Positions 32,320 through 40,400 of a stretch of 64,000 bases of DNA are shown here, piece by piece. Under the pieces are notes generated by a model, which was not told the origin of the DNA, ran no database searches, and saw only the letters and a list, made by a program, of their open reading frames with translations. The stretch's first letter is position 1. The number at the start of each line of letters is the position of its first letter. Origin of the DNA: Anaerolinea thermophila (GTDB lineage Bacteria > Chloroflexota > Anaerolineae > Anaerolineales > Anaerolineaceae); contig NZ_DYHZ01000004.1 in assembly GCF_020723905.1 (NCBI RefSeq), forward strand, positions 303,199 through 367,198. Direction: 5' to 3'. The position numbers and the translations under genes were made by a program.

Positions 32320-33225
32320 ATGGATGCGGCGCAACTTTCGGTGTTATGCCTGATTGGCGGCATTGGTTTTATCATCCTGATTTTCCTGTGGAATGCCATC
32401 AAGGTCGTTCCCGAGTATCAGCGTCTGGTGGTTTTCCGACTGGGACGCTGTATTGGCGACCGCGGTCCGGGGCTGGTCCTGCTCATCCCCATCATTGACC
32501 GCGCCGTGCGGGTAGATTTGCGTGAACAGGTGCGCGAGATCCCCCAGCAAACCGCCATTACCAAAGACAATGCTCCCATTTCGATTGATTTCCTGTGGTA
32601 CTACAAGGTGCTCTCCCCGACCGATTCGGTCCTGCAGGTGGGCAACTTTGAGGTAGCCGCTCAGGGTATGGCGACCACCACCCTGCGCTCGGTCATCGGC
32701 GGCATTCTGCTCGATGATGTGCTCTCCGAGCGCGAGACCATCAACAACATTCTGCGCACCCGCCTGGACGAGGTGACCGGACGCTGGGGCGTCAAAGTGA
32801 CCAACGTGGAAATCCGCGAGATCATCCCGCCGCGCGAGGTGCAGGAAGCCATGAACCGGCAGATGTCCGCCGAGCGCATCCGCCGTGCGGTGGTGACCGA
32901 ATCGACCGGTACGCGCGAAGCCGCCATCAACGTGGCGGACGGCGAACGCCAGAGCGCCATTCTGCGCGCTGAGGGCGAAAAGCAGAGCGCCATTCTGCGC
33001 GCTGAGGGCGAAAAGCAAGCCCAGTTACTGCGCGCCGAAGGGTACGCGGCGGCGCTGGAGCGCATTTTCTCGGTGGCGCAGACCATTGACCAGAAAACCC
33101 TCACCCTGCAGTATTTTGAGACGCTCAAATCCATGGCGCAGAGTCCTTCGACCAAGTACATCTTCCCCATGGAGTTCACCAGCCTGCTGAGTTCGTTTGT
33201 ATCCGGCCAGGAGAAGAAAGACTGA
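32320..33225 (+). CDS. SPFH/band 7 (slipin-type) membrane protein
   Basis: A 301-residue membrane scaffold protein. An N-terminal hydrophobic hairpin (about 6-25) precedes the SPFH domain (VVPEYQRLVVFRLGR, GPGLVLLIPIIDR, VDLREQVREIPQQ). A helical Ala/Glu-rich region follows with a repeated QSAILRAEGEK unit near 211-232. It is expected to oligomerise with the preceding NfeD-like protein in the cell membrane. Length matches bacterial slipins. A perfect 33-bp duplication in the DNA makes the repeat count prone to change. Confidence 0.93.
   Translation: MDAAQLSVLCLIGGIGFIILIFLWNAIKVVPEYQRLVVFRLGRCIGDRGPGLVLLIPIIDRAVRVDLREQVREIPQQTAITKDNAPISIDFLWYYKVLSPTDSVLQVGNFEVAAQGMATTTLRSVIGGILLDDVLSERETINNILRTRLDEVTGRWGVKVTNVEIREIIPPREVQEAMNRQMSAERIRRAVVTESTGTREAAINVADGERQSAILRAEGEKQSAILRAEGEKQAQLLRAEGYAAALERIFSVAQTIDQKTLTLQYFETLKSMAQSPSTKYIFPMEFTSLLSSFVSGQEKKD
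32950..33015 (+). repeat. Perfect 33-bp tandem duplication in the SPFH gene
   Basis: Two identical 33-bp copies lie at 32950-32982 and 32983-33015, encoding QSAILRAEGEK twice. A diverged third unit (QAQLLRAEGY) follows. Confidence 0.95.
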
Positions 33226-33255
33226 TCTGTTCGTAAGGGGCGCCATACGGAAACG

Positions 33256-33702
33256 CTGACCTATCAAATCGTGGATGCAGGGATTGGGGATTTAAATGCC
33301 CTGCGCCGGTTGGAGAATGAGGTCTTCCGGCAGGATGCCTGGCCTTTGGTGGATTTGATTGCCATGCTGACCATGCCGGGGCTAGTGCGCCTCAAAGCGG
33401 TTGTGCAAAACGAGATGATTGGCTTTGTGGGTGGCGATGTCCGTCCTGCGGATCACGTGGGGTGGGTCGCCACCCTTGGCGTTCTGCCGGCTTACCGCGG
33501 CATGGGGGTAGGCAGGGCGCTCTTACACGCCTGCGAGGATCGTCTGTTCCTCAGGGTGCCGGTGGTGCGCCTGAGTGTGCGCCGTTCTAACAGGGTTGCC
33601 ATTGCCCTGTACGAGTCCGAGGGGTATGAAGTGGTGGACGTCTGGCGCGGCTACTATTTCGACCGGGAGGACGCGCTGGTTTTCGAGAAAAAATTGGATT
33701 GA
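33256..33702 (+). CDS. GNAT family N-acetyltransferase, start uncertain
   Basis: An acetyl-CoA-dependent acetyltransferase. The acetyl-CoA loop is GVLPAYRGMGVGRALL, followed by VVRLSVRRSNRVAIALYESEGYEVVDVWRGYYF, the typical C-terminal GNAT pattern. The first canonical start is GTG 33271, but the first beta strand of the fold (TYQIVDAGIGDLNALRRLE) begins upstream. I therefore extend to CTG 33256, with AAGGGG about 15 nt before it. The frame is the same as the SPFH gene and opens directly after its stop at 33225. Boundaries 33256 or 33271 are both possible. Substrate unknown. Confidence 0.75.
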   Translation: MTYQIVDAGIGDLNALRRLENEVFRQDAWPLVDLIAMLTMPGLVRLKAVVQNEMIGFVGGDVRPADHVGWVATLGVLPAYRGMGVGRALLHACEDRLFLRVPVVRLSVRRSNRVAIALYESEGYEVVDVWRGYYFDREDALVFEKKLD

Positions 33703-33727
33703 CTTTCCCTGCGACTCGATATATACT
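33699..33727 (+). promoter_or_regulatory. Near-consensus promoter at the end of the GNAT gene
   Basis: TTGACT (33699-33704), a 17-bp spacer and TATACT (33722-33727). It predicts a start near 33734, upstream of a terminator at 33772-33800. Confidence 0.7.
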
Positions 33728-33733
33728 GGATTC

Positions 33734-33800
33734 AAGATGCGAGGTTTGAGCGAAATCAAAAGGGGAAATTAAGGCACGCGATGCTTTCGCGTGCCTTTTT
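33734..33800 (+). ncRNA. Candidate short transcript with an 11-codon open frame
   Basis: The predicted RNA runs from about 33734 to the T run at 33800, near 67 nt. An open frame ATG 33737 to TAA 33772 encodes MRGLSEIKRGN and stops exactly at the foot of the terminator hairpin. It could be a small RNA, a leader peptide with attenuator for the SWIM gene, or a chance promoter next to the GNAT terminator. Confidence 0.4.
33772..33800 (+). terminator. Intrinsic terminator upstream of the SWIM gene
   Basis: A perfect 9-bp stem (AGGCACGCG with CGCGTGCCT), a 7-nt loop and five T. Confidence 0.9.
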
Positions 33801-33838
33801 GTATTCGGAACGAATTTTTAACCTCAAGGAGTGACCCG

Positions 33839-34066
33839 ATGGACTATGGAATGATTGGCAAGATTGAAAAAGCCAAGCGCTATGCGCAACAGCGGGAACG
33901 CTTTCACTTTAAGAGTTTTACTGTGACCATGGATGGGGAAAATAACAGCCATACCATCGAATACGCCAATGGCGAGTGGAAATGCGATTGTGACTTCTTC
34001 CAGACCCGCGGACGGTGCAGTCACACCATGGCGCTGGAGATGATCCTCGAGAACATGATTTCCTGA
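33839..34066 (+). CDS. Small SWIM zinc-finger protein
   Basis: A 75-residue protein consisting of little more than a SWIM domain: WKCDCDFFQTRGRCSHTMALE gives the CxCxnCxH zinc ligands at residues about 49-63. An N-terminal amphipathic helix (GKIEKAKRYAQQRERFHF) precedes it. SWIM domains bind DNA or protein and usually form part of larger helicases or transposases; stand-alone versions of this size are poorly understood. AAGGAG seven bases ahead fixes ATG 33839. It lies between two terminators, and the only nearby promoter is upstream of the first of them. Confidence 0.82.
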   Translation: MDYGMIGKIEKAKRYAQQRERFHFKSFTVTMDGENNSHTIEYANGEWKCDCDFFQTRGRCSHTMALEMILENMIS

Positions 34067-34093
34067 CCGACAATCGAATAAAGAGAATGACAG

Positions 34094-34125
34094 AACAGGG
34101 CGCGGAAATGGCGCCCTGTTTTTTG
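34094..34125 (+). terminator. Intrinsic terminator after the SWIM gene
   Basis: A 10-bp stem (AACAGGGCGC with GCGCCCTGTT), a 7-nt loop and a T run. Confidence 0.9.
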
Positions 34126-34215
34126 CGCTTAATCAAAGTTAAACCGGATGAATGTGGGATAATTTGGTTAAAATGTGATTAATTCTTTCATCTCATTCTT
34201 AATCTCAGGAGGTGT

Positions 34216-34686
34216 ATGAGGCTTCCCATTATTGTTGGCGTGATTTGCCTGATTGCCGTTCTTGGGGTGGGCATGTGGGTGAGCAACTTCACCGTGTACC
34301 TCGGCGACGACCCTACCACCTGCAACAACTGCCATGTGATGGACGATGCGTACGAGGGCTGGTACCATGCCGGGCATAAAGCCTGGGCAACCTGCAATGA
34401 CTGCCACACCCCCCACGCGCTCATCCCCAAATATCTGGTCAAGGCGCGCTCCGGTTTCAATCATGTGACCGCCTTTACTCTGGGGCACGTTCCTTCTCCC
34501 CTGCGTGCCAAACCGTCCACCGATCGCATTATCCAGGAGAACTGCATCCGCTGTCATGAAGACACGGTGGAAACCATCATGGCAGGTCCCATGCAGGAAG
34601 ATCGGTACTGCTTTGAGTGCCACCGTTCCGTTGCCCACGGACCGCGCGGCATTTCCATTCTTCCCTATCAGGATAAAACCCGCTAA
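34216..34686 (+). CDS. nrfH: Cytochrome c nitrite reductase small subunit (tetraheme quinol oxidase)
   Basis: NrfH takes electrons from menaquinol and passes them to NrfA on the outer face of the membrane. The 156-residue product has one N-terminal membrane anchor (about 3-22) and four CxxCH heme motifs starting at Cys36, Cys60, Cys110 and Cys132. The first, CNNCHVMDDAYEGWYHAGHK, matches NrfH/NapC-type proteins. AGGAGG precedes ATG 34216, and nrfA follows after 21 bp. A -10-like TAAAAT lies at 34169. No clear Fnr-type site was found upstream. Confidence 0.95.
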   Translation: MRLPIIVGVICLIAVLGVGMWVSNFTVYLGDDPTTCNNCHVMDDAYEGWYHAGHKAWATCNDCHTPHALIPKYLVKARSGFNHVTAFTLGHVPSPLRAKPSTDRIIQENCIRCHEDTVETIMAGPMQEDRYCFECHRSVAHGPRGISILPYQDKTR

Positions 34687-34707
34687 ACAACCATCCAAGG
34701 AGAGTGT

Positions 34708-35997
34708 ATGAAGAAATTTACCGGAACCACCCTCATTCTCACCGGCATCATCGTGGTGCTGAGCGCCCTGCTGATTGGCGTGTTGATTTTCCTGCGCAAT
34801 CAACCTGCGCCTCAACGTGGGGTCATGCCGGTGGTCAAAATTGCCGCCATGGAACCCGATAGTTCCATCTGGGGGCAGAACTTCCCCAATCAGTACTCCA
34901 CCTTCATGATGACCGAAACCAACAACACCCGTACCCCTTACGGCGGCTCCGAGCCGTACGAAAAACTGGAGAAAGACCCCATGCTCAAGATTCTCTTTGC
35001 GGGAAATCCTTTTTCCAAAGGGTACGGGGAAGACCGCGGGCATGCCAACTCACTGACCGATGTGGAGAACACCCCGCGCCTTTCGGATAAGACCCCCGGC
35101 ACCTGCTATTCCTGCAAGAGCGCCGACAGCCCCAGACTGTGGAGCGAGATGGGCATGGCGGAGTACGACAGGACCCCCTTCAAGCAACTGGGGGAGAAGA
35201 TTAATCATCCTGTCGGGTGCGCCAACTGCCATGACGCCGAGACCATGCGCCTGATCGTTACCAACCCCGCGCTGGAAGAAGCCCTGAAGGAACAGGGCAA
35301 GGACTGGCGCACCTTCTCGCGCCAGGAGATGCGCTCGCTGGTGTGCGCCAACTGCCACGTGGAGTACTACTTCACCAAAGAGGGCAGTTACCTCACCTTC
35401 CCGTGGGACAAAGGCACCACCGTGGAAGCCATGGAAGCCTATTACGATGAAATTGGCTTTTCCGACTGGAAACATGCCGAATCGGGCGCCAGCATGATCA
35501 AGATGCAGCACCCCGAATACGAAATGTACACCGCCAACAGCACCCACTACAAAGCCGGGGTTGCCTGCGCCGACTGCCACATGCCCTACATGCGTGACGG
35601 CGCGGCAAAGTTCTCCAGCCACAACGTCAAAAGCCCATTGCTTGACCCGGCGCGTTCCTGCGGCACCTGCCATACCGATGTTAACTACGTGGTGGAGCGG
35701 GTGAGCATCATCCAGAAGAGCGTTTACGACACCATGCAGAATACCGAAAAGGCGCTGGTGGCGGCAATCAATGCCATCAAGACGGCGTCTGAAAATCCCA
35801 ATGCCGACCAGAGCAAACTGGAAGAAGCCCGCAAACTGCACCGCGCCGCGCAACTGCGCTGGGATTACGTGGCGGCGGAGAACAGCATGGGCTTCCACAA
35901 CCCCACCGAAGCCCTGCGCATCCTTGCCGCGGCAACCGACCTGGCGCGTCAGGCGGAACTGACTGCCCTGCAAGCCGTACAGGTTGCCAGCAAGTAG
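34708..35997 (+). CDS. nrfA: Cytochrome c nitrite reductase catalytic subunit, ammonia-forming
   Basis: NrfA reduces nitrite to ammonium with six electrons (dissimilatory ammonification). The 429-residue product has an N-terminal hydrophobic segment (about 8-29) that may anchor it. The lysine-ligated active-site heme motif CYSCK lies at residues 133-137. Four CxxCH motifs follow (CANCH twice, CADCH, CGTCH). The KMQHPEYEMYTANSTHYKAGVACADCH region holds the conserved Gln/His active-site context. Together with NrfH it forms the minimal two-gene NrfHA module; no separate maturation genes are present here. Heme attachment to CxxCK normally needs a dedicated lyase in proteobacteria. Confidence 0.97.
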   Translation: MKKFTGTTLILTGIIVVLSALLIGVLIFLRNQPAPQRGVMPVVKIAAMEPDSSIWGQNFPNQYSTFMMTETNNTRTPYGGSEPYEKLEKDPMLKILFAGNPFSKGYGEDRGHANSLTDVENTPRLSDKTPGTCYSCKSADSPRLWSEMGMAEYDRTPFKQLGEKINHPVGCANCHDAETMRLIVTNPALEEALKEQGKDWRTFSRQEMRSLVCANCHVEYYFTKEGSYLTFPWDKGTTVEAMEAYYDEIGFSDWKHAESGASMIKMQHPEYEMYTANSTHYKAGVACADCHMPYMRDGAAKFSSHNVKSPLLDPARSCGTCHTDVNYVVERVSIIQKSVYDTMQNTEKALVAAINAIKTASENPNADQSKLEEARKLHRAAQLRWDYVAAENSMGFHNPTEALRILAAATDLARQAELTALQAVQVASK

Positions 35998-36018
35998 GTC
36001 CCCTTTTACAGGAATCAA

Positions 36019-36049
36019 AAACGCTCCCGTCAAGCCGACGGGAGCGTTT
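36019..36049. terminator. Bidirectional terminator between nrfA and the rhodanese gene
   Basis: A perfect 12-bp stem (AAACGCTCCCGT with ACGGGAGCGTTT) with a 7-nt loop. T residues follow on the plus side. On the minus side the transcript continues TTTTGATTCC. Confidence 0.85.
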
Positions 36050-36065
36050 GCTGTTGTGAAACCGT

Positions 36066-36524
36066 TTATGGACCGGTCACGGTGGGCAGGCCCGCCGCCG
36101 ACCAGGCTTTGATGCCGCCGCTCATGCTGGTGACGGCGGTAAACCCGGCCTGCTTGAGAATATCGCGCCCTTCCTGACTGCGGTTGCCCGAACGGCAGTA
36201 CACCACAATTTTCTGATCGCGGGGCAGTTCGTTCACCCGACTTGCCAGTTCTCCCAGCGGGATGAGCGTTGCGCCGGGGATGTGGTACTCATTCCATTCT
36301 TCCGGCTCACGCACATCCAGCACAAAAGCGCCTTCCTCGCGCAGTTGGGCGGCTTCCTGAACGCTGATCTCGGCGGGCAGGGTTGCCTGACGGTCGGGCT
36401 GAGCCAGCGTGGCGATGGCGATGGCGCCAAACCCCACCACCACCCCAAGGATCAACCATGCCCACCAGGGAAACCCCTGCCGCGGGACGGATTTTTTCGT
36501 CTGTACCGGTTTTTTTCGTGTCAT
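36066..36524 (-). CDS. Membrane-anchored rhodanese-like protein
   Basis: A single-domain sulfurtransferase-like protein of 152 residues with one N-terminal membrane helix (about 19-40: FPWWAWLILGVVVGFGAIAIATLA). The rhodanese domain shows ISVQEAAQLREEGAFVLDVREPEEW and the active loop IVVYCRSGNRSQEG with catalytic Cys near 111. It probably faces the outside. The C-terminal SMSGGIKAWSAAGLP matches the fold end. It is convergent with nrfA and divergent from the PrsW-like gene. A sulfur role is inferred from the family only. Confidence 0.9.
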   Translation of the reverse strand: MTRKKPVQTKKSVPRQGFPWWAWLILGVVVGFGAIAIATLAQPDRQATLPAEISVQEAAQLREEGAFVLDVREPEEWNEYHIPGATLIPLGELASRVNELPRDQKIVVYCRSGNRSQEGRDILKQAGFTAVTSMSGGIKAWSAAGLPTVTGP

Positions 36525-36530
36525 TTTTCC

Positions 36531-36568
36531 CTCACACTCACCTTCGAGGCTGATACAATCATTGTATC
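36531..36568. promoter_or_regulatory. Divergent overlapping promoters within a perfect inverted repeat
   Basis: GATACAAT-C-ATTGTATC (36552-36568) is a perfect 17-bp palindrome with a TACAAT -10 box on each strand. On the plus strand, CTCACA (36531-36536) lies 17 bp upstream. On the minus strand, TTGCTT (36589-36584) lies 17 bp upstream. It serves the rhodanese and the PrsW-like genes, and may also be an operator. Confidence 0.6.
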
Positions 36569-36618
36569 TGTTGTTGAGATGCAAAGCAAAGGAAAAGGTT
36601 ACACAACGGGAGGTCTGC

Positions 36619-37326
36619 ATGGCATCCATGGGTGTGATCACGGCGCTGTTGCTGACTGCCACACTGGTATGTGTGGTGCTGGTGGCAGGTCTCAGCCGTG
36701 TGCGTGTGCTGGTGTGGGCGGTGCTGGGGGCGGTGGTACCGCTTTTGCCGATGGCGTACCTGCTCAACCGCTTCATCCGTGCACCTTTCTTTGATTATCT
36801 GGGCACGCAGGCAAACCTGCCGCCGTTTCTGGGCGCCGACCTGCCGTGGTGGTTTCTGGGGTTGTGGTGGCTCTTTCCGCCCTTGCTGGAGGAGTGGGTT
36901 AAGGCGCTGGTGTTGCTCTTCCCCCCTGCCCGCCAGTTGCTTCAGGAGAAGCGTTCCGCCTTTCTGGCGGGAGTTCTGGCGGGGCTGGCGTTTGCGCTGG
37001 GCGAGACTGCCTATGTCCACTGGGCGACCCCCGACCCTTCGGTGGTCATCCTTGCCGGGTATGCCGCTGAGCGGGTTGCCTTCACCCTGCTTCATGCCGC
37101 GCTGACCGCGCGGGTGGCAGTGGGGCTGGCGCAGGGCGGCGGGCAAGCCCTGCGCGTCTTTCTGGGCGCTGCCGGACTGCATGCGCTGGCGGTGCTGGGC
37201 ATTGTCCTCATGCAAATCGGCTGGCTGGAACCGCTGGCAGCGCTGATTGCGCTGTGGGTGGGCGCGCTGATTGCCGCAGGCTGGAGTGCCTGGCTGGCGA
37301 GGCGGTTGTTCCGCGAGACCGTGTGA
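36619..37326 (+). CDS. PrsW-like intramembrane protease family protein
   Basis: The 235-residue product is almost entirely membrane helices (about seven). Family residues are visible: LLEEWVKALVLLF gives the EExxK motif near 91-95, GLAFALGETAYVH supplies the Phe-x-x-x-Glu near 131-135, and further His residues lie in AAERVAFTLLHAALTARVA and AAGLHALAVLG. GGGAGG sits ahead of ATG 36619. The gene lies 107 bp upstream of the alpha-2-macroglobulin gene on the same strand. Protease function is inferred; other CAAX-like membrane proteins look similar. Confidence 0.65.
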   Translation: MASMGVITALLLTATLVCVVLVAGLSRVRVLVWAVLGAVVPLLPMAYLLNRFIRAPFFDYLGTQANLPPFLGADLPWWFLGLWWLFPPLLEEWVKALVLLFPPARQLLQEKRSAFLAGVLAGLAFALGETAYVHWATPDPSVVILAGYAAERVAFTLLHAALTARVAVGLAQGGGQALRVFLGAAGLHALAVLGIVLMQIGWLEPLAALIALWVGALIAAGWSAWLARRLFRETV

Positions 37327-37433
37327 GGTCATCCCGCCGACCGGGTCAATGGCTCAAAAAACGTGCCCGTTGAGGGGAAACCATTTTCACCCCGCCAACG
37401 TCTTATGGATGATTCTGGTAGAGGAGGAGAGCC

Positions 37434-40400
37434 ATGTCCCGAAAAAACCTGGTCTGGTGGGTCTTAACCGCTCTGATGGTGATCGGAGCGGTGGTGCTGG
37501 TCGAGCGGGTGGTGTACTATGCCAATCTGCCGGGGCGCCTGCCTCAGCAGGAAATTGTGGTCGTCGGGCAGAATCGTTTCATTCCCGGTACGCAGGCAGC
37601 CCTGCACCTGCAGGTGCGGGATACCGTCAGGGGTAACCCCATTCCCGATGCCGAGGTGAGCCTTGCCCTGCGTCCGCGCGGCGGCGGCAAAGCCCTGACA
37701 CTCTTCAACGGCAGAAGCGATGCCAGCGGCGTGGTGGAAGCCACTTTCAATGTGCCGCTGGTGGATTCCCCCGAGCAAACTCTGCTGATTACCTCCAGAA
37801 GCCCTCAGGGCAGGGATCAACTGGAGCAGTCGGTGACTGTGGAGCGCGAATACCGCATCCTGCTCAGCACCGATAAGCCCCTTTACCAGCCCGGGCAGGT
37901 GATTTATCTGCGGGCGCTCGTGCTGGATGCCTTTGATCTGCGCCCGGCAGTGGCGCGCGAAATGACCCTGACCATTGCCGATGGCAAGGGCAACAAGGTC
38001 TTCCGCAAGACCCTGACCACCTCATCCTACGGCGCGGCATGGACGGAGTTTCAACTGGCAAATGAGGTCAACACCGGCGAGTACAAAATTACCGCTCAGA
38101 TGGGCAACACCATCAGCGAGAAGACCGTGCGTGTGGAGCGCTACGTCCTGCCAAAGTTCAAAGTGGAGATGCAGACGGAGCGGGCGTACTACCAGCCCGG
38201 TCAGCGGGTCAGCGGGACGTTGACGGCGCGGTATTTCTTTGGAAAACCCGTCTCCGGCGGCGAGGTGCGCCTGGAAGGCTACACTTTCGACGTTCAGCGC
38301 AACACCGTCTTCACCCTGGAGGGCGTCACCGATGACCAGGGACAGTACGCCTTTGAGTTTGACCTGCCCGCTTACCTGACCGGAAGCGAGTTCGAGGGCG
38401 GCATGGCGCGCTTCTACCTGCAGGTTACCGTCACCGATGGAGCGCGTCACGCCGAGACTGCCAGCCTCTCCCTGCCGGTTAGCGCCAGCGGGCTGGTGGT
38501 GGACATGGTTCCCGAGGGCGGTTTTGTGCGCGCCGGTCTGGAAAACATCTTTTACCTGTTTACCCGCTATCCCGACGGCACCCCTGCTCAGGCGACCGTG
38601 CAGGTGACCTTTACCGACAGCAACACCACCTTCACCGTCCAGACCGATGCCTACGGGCTGGGCGAGGTGCGCGTCATTCCCCCGCATCCGTATGTGTACG
38701 TGACCCTGCAGGCGCAGGATACCCGCGGCGCGACCGCTTACCGCGAGGTGGGCTTTGAGGGCGAGTGGAGCGGTGAGAGCATCCTCCTGCGCCCGGACAA
38801 GCCCGTCTATCGGGTGGGCGAGACCATGAATTTGAGCGTCTTCAGCACGCAGGCGCAGGGCACGGTCTATCTGGATATTGTGCGCGGCGGGCAGACCATC
38901 AGCACGCGCAGTGTGCAGATTGAGAGCGGGCGCGCCGGGGTGGCGGTGGATCTCTCCGCCGATATGTACGGCACGCTGGAAGTGCATGCTTACAGGATTC
39001 AGCCCTCCGGAGCCATCACCCGCGATACCCGTCTGGTGGTGGTGGATCCCGCCAGTGACCTGAACCTTGCCATCCAGCCCGGGAAGGATACCTACCGACC
39101 CGGCGAGGATGCGCAACTGGATGTTCAGGTAAGCGGTGCCGATGGCGCAGGGGTTGCCGCGGCGCTGGGCATTGCCGTGGTGGACGAATCGGTGTTTGCA
39201 CTTGCCGAGCAAGACCCCGGCTTTGCCCGCCTGTACTTCCTGCTAGAGTCCGAAATCCTCACCCCGCGCTACGACCTGCACGGCTACACCCTGCCCGACC
39301 TGGCGTACAGCCAGCGGTTTGAGCAGGTTTCGCCGACCCTGCGCCAGGACGTGGAGCGGGCGGCGCGGGCTTCACTGGCTGAGGCGGTGCGCGTGGGCGG
39401 CAAGAGCGCCTTCACTCTGGTGGCATCCTCGCGCCAGCAGAATCTCAACCGCGCGGCGCAATTGCAGGCAGCCTTCTTTAACCGATTGAGCAGGGTGATC
39501 TTCCCCGTCTTCCTGCTCGCCGCCGCGGGGGTGGTCTTTGGCGTGACCTGTGCGCTGGCGCAGGAGAAACGCTTCTGGCGCAGTCTCTTTACCGCGGCGG
39601 GCATTCTGCTGGGTCTGTTCCTGCTGATCATGGTCATCCCCTGGGGAGGGGCTTTCTGGAGCCCTTCGCCCGGCGAGTCGCTGATGCGCTTTCTGGAGTT
39701 CCTCTTCTCCGATCTGGAAATGGGGCTTCTCCTCATCCTGTTGCTGGGCGGGGTGGGGATCTTGGGAATGGCAGGCGTTGCCATCCGCCACCGCAACTGG
39801 ACGCTGGGTGGTACAATCCTGCTCACCGCGCTGACCATTCTGTCCTTCCTGGGATCCCTCATCGCGGTGCGTTTCAGCAATCGCATTCCCTCCGATGCCT
39901 GGCTCATTGCCGCGCTGATTGCCTTCCTGTTGATGATCTTCAGCCAGTGGGTGCGCGTGGCAGGCTTCCTCTGGGAGCGCGCCTTTGTGCCGGCTCTGTT
40001 TGGGCTGGCGCTGGCGCTTTCTCTCACCGTTGGGTGGGTGCCTCTGGGCGTGCTCCTGGCAGGTGGTGCGGCGATGGCGCCGGCGCCCGCGGCGGAAGAT
40101 TTTGCCGGTCCCATGCGCCGGGAGGCGCTGGGGGCTGTGCCGATGCTGGCGCCCCAGGCTACGGCGGTTCCTTCCATGGTGGTGGAGGAAAAAGCCGCTG
40201 GCGGGGAAAGTGCTCAGACCGCTCAGCAAGCCCCGCGTCTGCGCCAGTACTTCCCCGAAACCATGCTGTGGATTCCCGATGCGGTTACCGACTCCAGCGG
40301 ATTCCTGCGCCTCAACTTCCCCGTCGCCGACAGCATCACCACGTGGCGGATCACCGCGCTGGCATCCAGCGCCGATGGCAGGCTGGGCAGTGTGGATGCC

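Noticed and set aside
34126-34215. A possible Fnr-type site (TTGAT-N4-ATCAA) upstream of nrfH
   Set aside because: Only partial half-sites (for example AATCAAAG) are present and none has the right spacing.
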